Origin: Deltaproteobacteria bacterium
GTDB taxonomy: Bacteria > Myxococcota_A > Polyangia > Polyangiales > Ga0077539
Length of the DNA: 64,000 bases
Direction of reading: 5' to 3'
NCBI GenBank assembly: GCA_016218725.1
Contig: JACRDB010000063.1
Location: forward strand, 1-64,000
Part shown: piece after piece, positions 25,829 through 34,870 of the stretch
Layout of the letters: each line of letters opens with the position of its first letter
Numbering within the stretch: position 1 is the stretch's first letter
Position numbers and translations under genes: made by a program
The notes under the pieces: generated by a model
What the model saw: only the letters and a program-made list of their open reading frames with translations
What the model was told of the DNA's origin: nothing
Databases searched by the model: none

Positions 25829-28800
25829 TCATCGGAGGAGGTCGGCGCAGCCGAAATTGGGGACGTAGATCCTCCGGGAGGCCCCCCGGCCACGGCGGAC
25901 GCCGAAGGCCAGGTAGACCGAGCCCCCGGTGGGTCGCTGCGTACAGCTCGCTCCCGCTCCGCGCCAGCAGCGCCAGCACGAGAGCGCCCTGCGGAGGTTC
26001 GTGCGGTCCATGGGCGTGGTGACGTAGCCGTAGACCACTGCCCGCGAGCCCTGCCTCGCGGCGAAGCGGCAATACGTCTTGAGCTGGTCTTCGTCGAAGC
26101 TGCTGGAGCCCACCTTCAGCTCGACCGGGACCGTGCCGGCGTAGAGGATGTCCACGCCCTGGAGCCCGCGGTAGGCGGCGGGACCGGGGAAGGCGCTGCC
26201 GCAGGTGGTGCTCTGCCCCGACCTCCCGTTGACGCGGAAGCCGCAGCGGTCAATCGGCACGAAGAACTCGAAGCCGCCGACCCCCAGGCCCGAGAAGCCG
26301 TTGCAGATGATGTCATGGAGCTCTCGGTGGAAATCGTACTCGGTGATGCGGGAGAGGGCCCGGAGCGCGGTCAGGACCTCGTCGAAGAGCGGCGCCACCG
26401 CCCGCTCGATGGCCCAGCGCGCGAAGGCCACGCCGATCTGGAAGACCACCCTCCGACCGATGCATGCCGACGCCGCCCCACGGGCGATGGTCGAGAGGAT
26501 CCCCTGGATGGACACCGCGGACATCACCGAGGAGAGGGACCACCCCCCGCTCGGGTCCGCGCGGTTGACCGGGTCACCCAGACCGTAGAGGTAGCGGTGG
26601 AGCGACCTCGGGTCGCGGGAGGCCGCGCCCTCGCGGTCGGGCGTGAGGAACCTCCCGGTGCGCGGGTCGTACCAGCGGGCGCGCAGATACACGAGGCCCG
26701 TGGTGGGATCCTGACGCTCGCTGCGGTAGCCATACTCGAAGCCCGCCGGGGGCGCTCCCCTGCGGGCGCCGTGGGGGTCGAAGCGGACCGCCCCGGAGAC
26801 AGCGCCCGCGGCGTCGGTGAGCGCGATCGGGCTCCCGTTGGCGTCGCCCAGGACGTACCGCGCAGCGCCCCCGCGGGTGACCTGGGCCAGGCCCAGGGGA
26901 CCATGGGTGAGCACCTCCACGTCGGGCGCGGCCCCGACGGTGTAGGTCGCCGCGCAGTCGTGGTAACCCCGAGGCGTCAGCGGAAGAGGAAGGCACCGAC
27001 GCGTCACGGCGCCCTCGGTGCGCGCGAGGAGCCGCCCGCCGACGTCGTACTGGTATCGCACCACGGCCCCCGTCGGGAGCGTGACCGCCGTCAGCCGGTC
27101 GAGGTCGTCGTAGTCGTAGCGCGTGACGCCCTCGGGCGCTGTGACGCTCACCAGCGCCCCTCGGGCGTTGTAGCCGTAGGTCACGGTCCCGGCGGGCCCC
27201 AGAGCCTCCAGGAGCCGGTCGTCGGTGTCGTAGGTGTAGCGACGCATGCCCGCGCCGTCGGTCAGGGTGAGGAGGTTCCCCACGGCGTCGTAGGCCCTGG
27301 TCACGGTCTCCACGAGGCGCTCGCCGTCGAAGCGACGCACGGAGACCAGCCTGCTGAGCGCGTCGTAGCCGTACTCATAGCGACCCTCGGGGTCGGCCTC
27401 CGTCGCCACGCGACCCCGGGCGTCGTAGGTATACCGGTACTCCGCAAGCATCACCTCTCCGCGCAGGTGGCGCACGGCGGTGGGGCGATCCAGGGCCCCG
27501 AAGGTCCACACGGTCGAGGTCCCGTTGGGCCGGTCCTCCCGGGTCAGGCGTCCCCCCGCGTCGTAGGTGTACCGAAAGGAACCGCCCGAAGGCGCCGTGA
27601 GCGCGGTCACACGCCCCCGCGCGTCGTAGGTGTAGCGGGTCACCAGACGCCCCCCGCCCGGCGTGAGAGCCGTCACCGCCGCGACCTCCCCCTGGAGGGT
27701 GCGCGCCACCAGCACCGACGCGCCGTCGTCCAGCTCCACGTAGCGGGTCCGGCCAGAGTCGTCTACGAGCTCTCGCACCACCCCCGCAGCGGTGCCACGG
27801 GTGATCACCGTACCGAGGGCCTCATCGCGCGCGAGCTCCAGCGTCGCGCCCGAAGGCGTCCTCGCGCGGACCACGCCGTCGGCGTATTCATAGGTGATCT
27901 CCGACCCGTCCCCGCGGGTCCAGCGCGTCACCCGTCCTCCGTCGTCGTACTGCCACCGCTGCGCGCGACCCTCGGGAGAGATCACCTCCTCCAGCCCCTC
28001 GGCGGTCTCCCTCCGACGAGTCTGCCGACCAAGGGCATCGCGCACCAGCGTGAGTACGCCATCGGTGTAGGTGTAGGTGGTTGTCCCGCCACCCATTTCG
28101 GCCACGGAGGCAAGGCGGTCTTCGGAGTCGTAGGTGAAGGATCGGGTGATGCCTTCGAGGTCCGTCTCCCGCGCGACGGGAGCGTGCTCGTCGTCGAGGT
28201 CCGTGGTCTGGTAGCTGCGCTGGAAGGTGAGCCCCCCCGGGTAGGTGAAGCCCGTGCGTCGACCGTTGGCGTCGTAGGTGATGTCCGTGCTGCGCCCGAG
28301 GGCGTCGAGGATGCGGGTGGTCCGTCCGCTGCGGTCGCGGGTGAGCTCCAGGCGGGTGCCGGGGCCCGCGTCCGCGGCGACGAGGTGCCCCGCGGCGTCC
28401 CACGCGAAGTGCTGGGCCTCGCCGGCGCCAGACCGTAGCTCCACGATGCGCCCCACGGGGTCCCGGGCGATGTCCACCTCGCCGGACGGGGCGGTGACAT
28501 GCGACAGCCTCCCGGCGGCGTCGTAGCGGTAGGTGGTGCCGCCCTCGGGGCCTCGGTGGGAGACGAGCTGCCCCGCGGCGTCATAGCGGAGCTGTTCGAC
28601 CACGCGGCCGTTGGCTACCACCTCGGTGAGCTGCCCGGCGCGGTCCCTCCGGAGCTCCAGGGCGCCCATCCCGGGACCGGTCACGCGGGTCGGGAGCTCG
28701 TTGGAGCCCTCGTAGGCGTACGTGAGCGCCCCCTCCCGGAGTTGCAAACGCGTCGTGCGCTCCAAGGGGTCCTGGGCGGCGGTGACCCTCTCGCCGTCGG

Positions 28801-31381
28801 GAGTGGCGACCGTCAGGGTGTGGGCCGTGTCGTCGTAGGTCGTGGTGGTGGCGCGCCCCAGCGCGTCGGTGGCGGAGACCACCCGCGCGCGGTCGTCGTA
28901 GCGGGTCGTGGTCCTCCTGCCGAGGGCGTCCTCGGAGACGATGGTGTTGGCGTCGGGATAGCTGTACCGCCGCGCCGTGGTGCCGTCGGGGAGCACCTGG
29001 GAAACCAGCCGACCGGACGAGTCCAGGGCCTGGGAAAAGACCCTCCCGGCGCCGTCGGTCACCCTCAGGGGCTGGCTCGTGAGGTCATCGTACTCCGTGC
29101 GCTGCTCCTGCCCGAGGGCGTCGCGCACCACCGTCTGGCGCCCGCGCCGGTCGTAGGTAAAGGTCGTCGTGCGACCCATCGCGTCGGTGCGGCTGGCCTC
29201 CAGCGTGGAGGCGCCGACGTAGGTGAACGAGGTCGAGTTCCCAAGGGCATCCGTGAGGCGCGTCACCCGCCCCTGGGCGTCGAGCTCCTGGGTGACCGAG
29301 CGCCCGAGGACGTCTATGGTGGTCACGCGGCCTCGCGCGTCGTCGTAGCGGTGCTCCAGCACGGCGCCACCCTCGCCGGTGTGGCGCGTGAGGCGACCCC
29401 TCGCGTCGTACTCCCAGCGCTCGGGCGGCTCCCCGGGGGCGCTGTAGCCCGTCAGCCGGTGCCCGCTGGCGTAGGTGTAGGTGTGCTCCGTGCCTTCAGC
29501 GAGGGTCGCGCCCACCAGGTCCCCGGCGGCGTCCCGGCGGTAGCGCACCACGCGCCCCGTCACGGTGTCCGTGACCGAGGTCACCTGCCCGGCGGCGTCC
29601 CGCTCGAAGCGCGCCACGTCGCGGGCCCCCACGCGCACGCTGGTGCCCGAGGTGAGGTCCACGGTGAGCCCCGAGGGGTCCCGAAGGCGCTTCACGGCGC
29701 CCGTGGATGCCTCGAAGGTGAAGGCCTCGCCCCAGTCCGTGGTGAGCTCATAGTAGGCGGGGGTGAACTCGTCCTCGCTGGTGACGTCCTCGTAGATCCG
29801 GTCGCCGCGCGCGAAGAGCGTGTAGTCCGTCGACGAGTAGGGCGTCATCCAGGCGTTGAGCGCGCGGAGCGTGGCGCCTGTGGAGCCCTCCTCCACGAAG
29901 ACGGGCCTCACCGGACGGATGGTGCTCAGCCCGGACTCCAGCTCCATGGTAAGCTGGAATCGGTAGGACCGCCCGTCGGGGAGCGCGAAGCGCAGGGGGT
30001 GCGGGTCCGTCGCCTCCACCGCGAAGGTCGGCGGGATGCGGCCGACCATGCGCACCACCCACCCTCGCCCCGGCCGCTGGGGCTGCTCGGAGTGCCCCAT
30101 GGACCACTCGTAGCGCCAGCCGTAGCCGAGCTCCCCTCGGCGCAGGTCCAGGCCGTCATAGATGCGCTCCAGGGCGAGCTCGGCGCCGCCCGCGCGGAGC
30201 GTGAGGTCGAGGAAGCGCAGCCGCACGGCGCCCACCTCCGCGAGCGCGGCGAGGCGCACCGCCACGGACGCCTCCGCGGTGTTTCCGCTCGCGTCGCGCG
30301 CCGTGAGGCGGAGGGTGTAGGTCCCCGCGGCGTAGGACCTTGGATCGACGGTCCCCAGGCGCCCGGCGGTGACCGCGCTCAGGCCCCGCGTGACCTCGAT
30401 GCAGTCCGTCGCGCCGCCCCACTGCGGGCAGAGCGAGAGGGTGTACCCCGCCAGGGATGCGTCGGTGACCGTCCCCTGGACCTCCGCCGGGGCCGTCAAC
30501 ACCGCGTCCGCCGCGGGCGCGGTGAGGGACACCGTCGGGGGCGTGCGATCGCTCGGGTCCGTGACGCCCAAGGTGAAGGCCTGGCGGTCCTCGTGCCCAC
30601 CGACGTCGCGCACCGTCAGGGTCACCGGGACGACTCCCATCGCGCCCGACGGCACGGCCCAGGTCACCCGGCCCAGCGGGTCCACAGTCATCCCCGCGGG
30701 GCCTGTCACCACCCAGGTGAGCGCCGCGTCATCGGGGTCCTCGGCGGTGGCGGCGTAGGTCCAGGCGGCCCCCGCGGTCGCCGTAAGCGTCGGCAGAGAC
30801 GTGATCCTGGGCGCCTCGACCCCCTCCTCGACGGCGACCTCAAGGCGCTGCTCTGCAAAGGCCCCAGCGGGGTCTGTCACCCTCGCAGCCACGATGAACC
30901 TGCCGGTGGTGCCGCTCCGAGGGAGCCAGTCCAGGCGCCCCGTGGCACCGTCTACGGTCATTCCGGTCGGGGCCTCACGGAGGGAGAACACCAGCGGGTC
31001 CGCGTCGGGGTCCTCGGCCTGGAGAGCGTGGGCGAAGCGCTGGCCCTCCCTCGCGGCGCCGATGGAGCCCGGGAGGAACACCGGCGGGCGATTGCCCACC
31101 ACGGGGCCCGGACCTCCCTCGGAGGCATCCGGGGAGACCGTGGAGTCTCCCGTGGAAGAGTCCGCGACGTCCTGCGAGGCGGTGTCGTCCGGACCGGCGT
31201 CCGGTCGGTCGCTCCCTACGTCCGACGGAGCGTCCTCCGGGGGGCCGTCCATCGACGTCTCCTGGCGGTCCCCCGCCCCGATATCGGTCAACGGTCCAGA
31301 ATTTGGCGGATCCTGGGGCTCCGGGCACCCCGCGAGCGCGACCACGAGCGCCACCCACAAGCGCGATCGAGCGTTCTCCAT
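25829..31381 (-). CDS. RHS-repeat lipoprotein with predicted C-terminal nuclease toxin domain
   Basis: A 1850-residue protein. The signal ends in the lipobox ALAGC and an Asp-rich linker follows. Two putative Ig/cadherin-like domains come next (NRPPVFLPGSIGAAREGQRFAHAL; APRITSLPTLTATAG), then an extensive array of YD/RHS repeats (such as YDARGRVTALTAPSGGSFRYTYDAGG). The RHS core ends in WYDPRTGRFLTPDREG and YLYGLGDPVNRADPSG. The last 230 or so residues are unrelated and contain a PD-(D/E)xK-like pattern: Asp1744 in GVDILYAG, then Glu1754 and Lys1756 in PVELKVG. This is typical of restriction-endonuclease-fold polymorphic toxins. No immunity gene follows in the usual place: the P450 gene ends 79 nt away on the other strand. 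Confidence 0.88.
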   Translation of the reverse strand: MENARSRLWVALVVALAGCPEPQDPPNSGPLTDIGAGDRQETSMDGPPEDAPSDVGSDRPDAGPDDTASQDVADSSTGDSTVSPDASEGGPGPVVGNRPPVFLPGSIGAAREGQRFAHALQAEDPDADPLVFSLREAPTGMTVDGATGRLDWLPRSGTTGRFIVAARVTDPAGAFAEQRLEVAVEEGVEAPRITSLPTLTATAGAAWTYAATAEDPDDAALTWVVTGPAGMTVDPLGRVTWAVPSGAMGVVPVTLTVRDVGGHEDRQAFTLGVTDPSDRTPPTVSLTAPAADAVLTAPAEVQGTVTDASLAGYTLSLCPQWGGATDCIEVTRGLSAVTAGRLGTVDPRSYAAGTYTLRLTARDASGNTAEASVAVRLAALAEVGAVRLRFLDLTLRAGGAELALERIYDGLDLRRGELGYGWRYEWSMGHSEQPQRPGRGWVVRMVGRIPPTFAVEATDPHPLRFALPDGRSYRFQLTMELESGLSTIRPVRPVFVEEGSTGATLRALNAWMTPYSSTDYTLFARGDRIYEDVTSEDEFTPAYYELTTDWGEAFTFEASTGAVKRLRDPSGLTVDLTSGTSVRVGARDVARFERDAAGQVTSVTDTVTGRVVRYRRDAAGDLVGATLAEGTEHTYTYASGHRLTGYSAPGEPPERWEYDARGRLTRHTGEGGAVLEHRYDDARGRVTTIDVLGRSVTQELDAQGRVTRLTDALGNSTSFTYVGASTLEASRTDAMGRTTTFTYDRRGRQTVVRDALGQEQRTEYDDLTSQPLRVTDGAGRVFSQALDSSGRLVSQVLPDGTTARRYSYPDANTIVSEDALGRRTTTRYDDRARVVSATDALGRATTTTYDDTAHTLTVATPDGERVTAAQDPLERTTRLQLREGALTYAYEGSNELPTRVTGPGMGALELRRDRAGQLTEVVANGRVVEQLRYDAAGQLVSHRGPEGGTTYRYDAAGRLSHVTAPSGEVDIARDPVGRIVELRSGAGEAQHFAWDAAGHLVAADAGPGTRLELTRDRSGRTTRILDALGRSTDITYDANGRRTGFTYPGGLTFQRSYQTTDLDDEHAPVARETDLEGITRSFTYDSEDRLASVAEMGGGTTTYTYTDGVLTLVRDALGRQTRRRETAEGLEEVISPEGRAQRWQYDDGGRVTRWTRGDGSEITYEYADGVVRARTPSGATLELARDEALGTVITRGTAAGVVRELVDDSGRTRYVELDDGASVLVARTLQGEVAAVTALTPGGGRLVTRYTYDARGRVTALTAPSGGSFRYTYDAGGRLTREDRPNGTSTVWTFGALDRPTAVRHLRGEVMLAEYRYTYDARGRVATEADPEGRYEYGYDALSRLVSVRRFDGERLVETVTRAYDAVGNLLTLTDGAGMRRYTYDTDDRLLEALGPAGTVTYGYNARGALVSVTAPEGVTRYDYDDLDRLTAVTLPTGAVVRYQYDVGGRLLARTEGAVTRRCLPLPLTPRGYHDCAATYTVGAAPDVEVLTHGPLGLAQVTRGGAARYVLGDANGSPIALTDAAGAVSGAVRFDPHGARRGAPPAGFEYGYRSERQDPTTGLVYLRARWYDPRTGRFLTPDREGAASRDPRSLHRYLYGLGDPVNRADPSGGWSLSSVMSAVSIQGILSTIARGAASACIGRRVVFQIGVAFARWAIERAVAPLFDEVLTALRALSRITEYDFHRELHDIICNGFSGLGVGGFEFFVPIDRCGFRVNGRSGQSTTCGSAFPGPAAYRGLQGVDILYAGTVPVELKVGSSSFDEDQLKTYCRFAARQGSRAVVYGYVTTPMDRTNLRRALSCWRCWRGAGASCTQRPTGGSVYLAFGVRRGRGASRRIYVPNFGCADLLR

Positions 31382-31444
31382 GGCCTATCGTGGCCCGGTC
31401 TCCAGAAACCGTTCAAGACCATTCCAGAGCGGCCTTGTTGGCCG

Positions 31445-32422
31445 TCACGCCACCACGGGGACCGAGGGGTGCCCCTCGTCCGACAAGAGCTCCAGCGCCG
31501 CGCGGTGCGCGGTGACCAGCCGCCGCGAGGGCCTCCCGGGCCAGGTCACCGTGAGCTCGCAGCGCGCCAGCTTGCTGTTCAGGCACACCTTGGCCCCCCC
31601 CGGGGGATTGCCGTAGCGCAGCCCCACGAAGCGCGAAGCCGGCGCCTCGAAGCGCGCCTCCAGGGTGACCCCTCGGGCGCTGGTGCGAAACCACCACGCG
31701 AGCCCCTCCAGCGTGGCGCTCGCCAGCGGCGCGCGGGCCAGGCTGTTCAGCGCGAGCTCCTCACCCCCCAGGCGCAGCACCGCCGTGGTGAGCCATGGGG
31801 TCCACACGGGGCCCACCTTCAGCCTCGCCGTGGCGCACTCCAGGAACGCATCGGGCGCGCCGTCAAAGCCGCTCACCTGCCCCCAGGCGTAGCGGTCCGT
31901 GTGGCGCTCACCCCAGTTGTGATTCTGGCTCCCGAGCCAGCCGTCGATTTCGTGGGCCACGCCCCCTACGGTGATCCCGCCGCGGTAGCTCGCGCCGGGG
32001 GTGCCCACGAGGGCCTTGGCCTTGGGGAACCCCGCGGTGTAGAGCCCCTCGGGTAGCAGCAGGAGGGGCAACCCCCCACCGTCCCAGGTGAGGTCCCAGG
32101 CGATGACCGTGGCGCCCTGCTGGGCGGAGCCCCGGAGCGCCCCATCCCGAAGGACGGCCCCGCCCACGCGCTTCTCCTCCCCGAAGGCGCAGCGGTCCCA
32201 GGGGAAGGTCTCCTTGACGGCGGTCACCTCTTCCCTCTCGCCGTCGAACCAGATGGCCCACAGCTCCCCCACGGGGCTCCCGCCCTTCGGGTGGAAGATC
32301 GTGTACCGGATCCAGAAGGCCAGCGGGCGCGAGGGGTGGTTGGCCCGCTGGAACCAGCTCTCGTAGTGGCCCTTTGGGCTCCCGGGGTCATGCCGGGGCG
32401 TGTTGCACCGCGCGCGGTCCAT
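31445..32422 (-). CDS. Lipocalin-like protein (CrtC/tocopherol-cyclase-like, tentative)
   Basis: A 325-residue protein without an obvious signal peptide. Features include GHYESWFQRANHPSRPLAFWIRYTIF near the start and GSQNHNWGERHTDRYAWGQVSGF in the middle. The NHNWG-type motif and overall layout resemble the duplicated lipocalin fold of CrtC (carotenoid 1,2-hydratase), AttH and tocopherol-cyclase-like proteins, which handle hydrophobic molecules. The ATG at 32422 is chosen; the frame is open to 32458. It lies 63 nt upstream of the RHS gene on the same strand and might be co-transcribed with it. The substrate is unknown. It is divergent from the small gene at 32543, with palindromic element copy 2 between them. 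Confidence 0.62.
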   Translation of the reverse strand: MDRARCNTPRHDPGSPKGHYESWFQRANHPSRPLAFWIRYTIFHPKGGSPVGELWAIWFDGEREEVTAVKETFPWDRCAFGEEKRVGGAVLRDGALRGSAQQGATVIAWDLTWDGGGLPLLLLPEGLYTAGFPKAKALVGTPGASYRGGITVGGVAHEIDGWLGSQNHNWGERHTDRYAWGQVSGFDGAPDAFLECATARLKVGPVWTPWLTTAVLRLGGEELALNSLARAPLASATLEGLAWWFRTSARGVTLEARFEAPASRFVGLRYGNPPGGAKVCLNSKLARCELTVTWPGRPSRRLVTAHRAALELLSDEGHPSVPVVA

Positions 32423-32471
32423 CGTGTCCGGGGTACCGCGGCGGCCCCGGCAGGTCAACCGAACCCTCCGG

Positions 32472-32525
32472 GAGGGTCGGAATTCGTAGCGTATTCGTGA
32501 TCGTTACCGCGCGGTAACGACCCTC
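32472..32525. repeat. Nested palindromic element, copy 2 (divergent gap)
   Basis: The 20-bp perfect palindrome TCGTTACCGCGCGGTAACGA at 32501-32520 is nested inside GAGGGTCG (32472-32479) and CGACCCTC (32518-32525). It ends 17 nt before the GTG start of the 133-residue gene and shares the flanking AGGGTCGG with copy 1. In a divergent promoter region it could be an operator. Confidence 0.75.
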
Positions 32526-32542
32526 TGGTACGCTCCGGGACC

Positions 32543-32944
32543 GTGCGCTGGAGCCATCGCTTCGAAGAGGTCGAGGCCTCGGTCCACTGGGCCCACCTCA
32601 CCGCCGCCGTGGACCTGGAGGTCACCGAGAGCGCGCCCGGGCGCGCCGCGGTGCGCCTCACCGTCTGGGACTTCGGGGACTACTGGGACACGGATTTTGT
32701 CCCGCGTTCACGCACCCTGGACCTCACCGGGACCCTGGAGCCGGCGCGCGAGCCCGTGCGCGTCACCCTTGACCCGCCCGCACCCTTTGGGTCCCTCATG
32801 GTCCCCGCGGAGGGGGCCGTCACCCGGTGGTACGTGGGTCCGGGCCTCTCGCCGAAGCCCCCGCCGGAGTTCTGGCAGGCCCTCTGGTCCTGGGCACGAG
32901 ACGCCTGGAAGGCCGACCCTCCAGAGGATGTTACCGCGCAGTAA
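32543..32944 (+). CDS. Hypothetical 133-residue protein
   Basis: A 133-residue acidic, probably cytoplasmic protein with no signal peptide or membrane helix. It is beta-rich (AAVDLEVTESAPGRAAVRLTVWDFGDYWDTDF; RTLDLTGTLEPAREPVRVTLDPPAPFGSL) and ends in a Trp-rich helix (PPEFWQALWSWARDAWKADPP). The start is GTG 32543. Its last codons and TAA stop are part of palindromic element copy 3. I do not recognise the family. Its position inside the palindrome-bounded RHS block makes a functional link possible, including immunity to the RHS toxin, but it is divergent rather than downstream of the toxin gene. Confidence 0.6.
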   Translation: MRWSHRFEEVEASVHWAHLTAAVDLEVTESAPGRAAVRLTVWDFGDYWDTDFVPRSRTLDLTGTLEPAREPVRVTLDPPAPFGSLMVPAEGAVTRWYVGPGLSPKPPPEFWQALWSWARDAWKADPPEDVTAQ

Positions 32945-32945
32945 C
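32930..32945. repeat. Palindromic element, copy 3 (imperfect)
   Basis: GTTACCGCGCAGTAAC differs from copies 1 and 2 at one position. It overlaps the stop codon of the 133-residue gene and lies 5 nt before the convergent lipoprotein stop. Confidence 0.7.
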
Positions 32946-32950
32946 ACCCC

Positions 32951-34093
32951 CTACGGGGCGCGCACGCAGTCGGTGTTGAAGGTGTACCTCCGCCCGGCCT
33001 CGACCATGGCAAAGTCCGTCACCTGCAGCATGGAGAGGTCCCGGGTCCCGAGGGTGCCCTCCCAGCGCCGACGGCTGTGGCGATCGGACTGCACCGTGAG
33101 GGCGATGTTGCCGCCGTCGGACAGGAGCATGCCGTAGCGCTGGAGCGCCCGAGCCACCGCGCGGGCGCCGTCGTTGGGCAGCCTCGCCAGGGGATAGTCC
33201 GCCCGGAGACGCAGCCTGGCGCCATAGGGGATGGCCGTCGCAGGCCCCGAGGTCGCCCCCGTAGAGTGCGTCGCCGGGCGCACGTAGACCCTGCGACGGA
33301 TGCGGTCGTTGGGGAGGACGAAGCGCAGGGCGTGTGGCACCTGCCCGGCCCCCACCTCGTCGGCGGTGGCCAGGAGCGGCGCGATCGGGAAGCCCGCGGC
33401 GTCCGCGCTGGTGCAGGGGTCCCCACGGCCGTTGTCGGGGTACACCCGGGAGAGGTCCCAGACCGCCAGGCACCCGCCCCGGAAGGTCGTCCCCCGGAGG
33501 TCCGCGCGCCACATCTCGTAGAGCCTCCGCGTCGGGGCGTGCAGCACGATGAGGTGGCAGTCCCCGTCGGACAGGCAGGCGTAGCCCGTCTCGCCTTCGA
33601 GGTTGCCTCCCGGCGGCACCGGCATGGGCACGTTGTCGCAGTCCGGGCTGAAGAAATCCTCGGTGCGCGTAAACGCCTGAAGCGGCGTGGTGGCGTCCCC
33701 GTCCAGCACGTCGAGGGAGAACTCCACCCGGAAGGTCCCGGTGCCCCAACCGCCCGCCGCGGCGAGGGCGGCGATCACCCCGGAGGACTCCGCGTCCACC
33801 GGCGCCGAGGACACGTCCCGCGTCCAGGGACTGCCGGGCGGGAAATACCTCCCAGGCGCGCCCACCGCGTCCGCAGCGGGCGCGCTGTCACGCACGGCGG
33901 CCTCGGCGGTGTCCGCCACGGTGGTGTCCTGCACCGCGACGTCCGGTGCCGTGGAGTCCGCCGCCACCGCGGTATCCGGCGCCGCGGAGTCCACGCCGGG
34001 AGCGTCCACGGCGGCGCTGTCAACTGCATTGACCGGAGCACCCTCACACGCGAGGAGGGCTCCCAGGAGCGCGCCGTGGAGCGGGAGCCTCAC
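32951..34093 (-). CDS. Lipoprotein of unknown function with Asp/Thr linker
   Basis: A 380-residue predicted lipoprotein. The signal MRLPLHGALLGALLAC has its lipobox Cys at residue 16. An Asp/Thr/Ala linker of about 70 residues (VDSAAPDTAVAADSTAPD...) follows. The globular part has Cys residues (DFFSPDCDNVP; YACLSDGDCHLIVLH; DPCTSADAAG) and the sequence ALRFVLPNDRIRRRVYVRPATH, which resembles a secreted hydrolase-like core, but I cannot assign catalytic residues. The GTG at 34093 overlaps the stop of the upstream SDR gene by 4 nt (GTGA), so they are translationally coupled. It converges on the 133-residue gene. Confidence 0.72.
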   Translation of the reverse strand: MRLPLHGALLGALLACEGAPVNAVDSAAVDAPGVDSAAPDTAVAADSTAPDVAVQDTTVADTAEAAVRDSAPAADAVGAPGRYFPPGSPWTRDVSSAPVDAESSGVIAALAAAGGWGTGTFRVEFSLDVLDGDATTPLQAFTRTEDFFSPDCDNVPMPVPPGGNLEGETGYACLSDGDCHLIVLHAPTRRLYEMWRADLRGTTFRGGCLAVWDLSRVYPDNGRGDPCTSADAAGFPIAPLLATADEVGAGQVPHALRFVLPNDRIRRRVYVRPATHSTGATSGPATAIPYGARLRLRADYPLARLPNDGARAVARALQRYGMLLSDGGNIALTVQSDRHSRRRWEGTLGTRDLSMLQVTDFAMVEAGRRYTFNTDCVRAP

Positions 34094-34857
34094 ATTGAAA
34101 GCCCGCCATCCACGTCGATGGTGCGGCCGGTGAAGTAGTCGCACTCCAGGACGAAGCGCACGGCCCGCCAGATGTCCTCCGGCAGGCCGATGCGACCGAC
34201 GGGGACGCGCTCCACGAGGGCGTCCCGCGCCTTCTGGTTCATGCCCTGGGTCATGGGCGTCTCGATCATGCCCGGGGCGATGGCCCCCACCCGGATGCCG
34301 AAGGACCCGAACTCCCTGGCCCAGGTGACGGTGTTCGCGGCGAGCGCGGCCTTGGCGGAGACGTAGTTGCTCTGCCCGCGGTTGCCGTGCCGCGCCACCG
34401 AGGACATGTTCACGATCACCCCGGGGCGAGACCCCGTCTCCACCATCTTCGCCACGGTCTCGCGGACCATCATCGTGGCGCCGGTGAGGTTCACCGCGAG
34501 CACCGCGTCCCACTCGGCGCGGGAGAGCTTCTTCACGGCGCCGGTCTCCTTGTCCTTCTTGACCAGGAGGCCATCGCGCAGGATCCCCGCGTTGTTGATC
34601 AGCCCGTTCAGGTCCCCGAGGGCTCCGTAGGCCCAGGCCACGAAGGCCTCGCAGTCTTCGTCCCGGGAGACGTCCAGCGTGCGGGTGTGGACCGTCCCCG
34701 AGAGGCCCTTGCACCGGTCCGCGAGGGCGGCCAGCCCGTCGGCCTTGACGTCCCCCGCGGCCACCGAGGCCCCGGCCTCCGCGAGGCGCTGAACGAAATG
34801 GGCGCCCATGCCCTGGGCCCCGCCCGTGACGATCACCTTCAGATCCTTCAGTTCCAT
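34090..34857 (-). CDS. Short-chain dehydrogenase/reductase (SDR, FabG-like)
   Basis: A 255-residue classical SDR oxidoreductase. The cofactor loop is VTGGAQGMG at residues 10-18. The structural motif is NNAG. The catalytic Ser lies in MSSVARHG, and Tyr/Lys form YVSAK (YxxxK). The C-terminus SDYFTGRTIDVDGG-like end is typical (here CDYFTGRTIDVDGGLSM). An Asp in AAGDVKAD after beta-2 would favour NAD over NADP. Such enzymes reduce or oxidise alcohol/ketone groups; FabG-like members act on 3-oxoacyl chains. It is the middle gene of a compact minus-strand cluster, 13 nt after the Nudix gene. The substrate is not deducible. Confidence 0.9.
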   Translation of the reverse strand: MELKDLKVIVTGGAQGMGAHFVQRLAEAGASVAAGDVKADGLAALADRCKGLSGTVHTRTLDVSRDEDCEAFVAWAYGALGDLNGLINNAGILRDGLLVKKDKETGAVKKLSRAEWDAVLAVNLTGATMMVRETVAKMVETGSRPGVIVNMSSVARHGNRGQSNYVSAKAALAANTVTWAREFGSFGIRVGAIAPGMIETPMTQGMNQKARDALVERVPVGRIGLPEDIWRAVRFVLECDYFTGRTIDVDGGLSM

Positions 34858-34870
34858 GCGTCTCTCCTAC

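Noticed and set aside
28499..32056. Long plus-strand open frame (about 1185 codons) antisense to the RHS gene
   Set aside because: The opposite strand encodes a clear lipoprotein signal, YD repeats and an RHS core. Very GC-rich DNA commonly keeps antisense frames open, and this translation is low-complexity Gly/Arg/Pro/His sequence.
32543..32944. Definite immunity gene for the RHS toxin
   Set aside because: It is divergent and nearly 7 kb from the toxin tip, and shows no known immunity fold. The link is kept only as a possibility.
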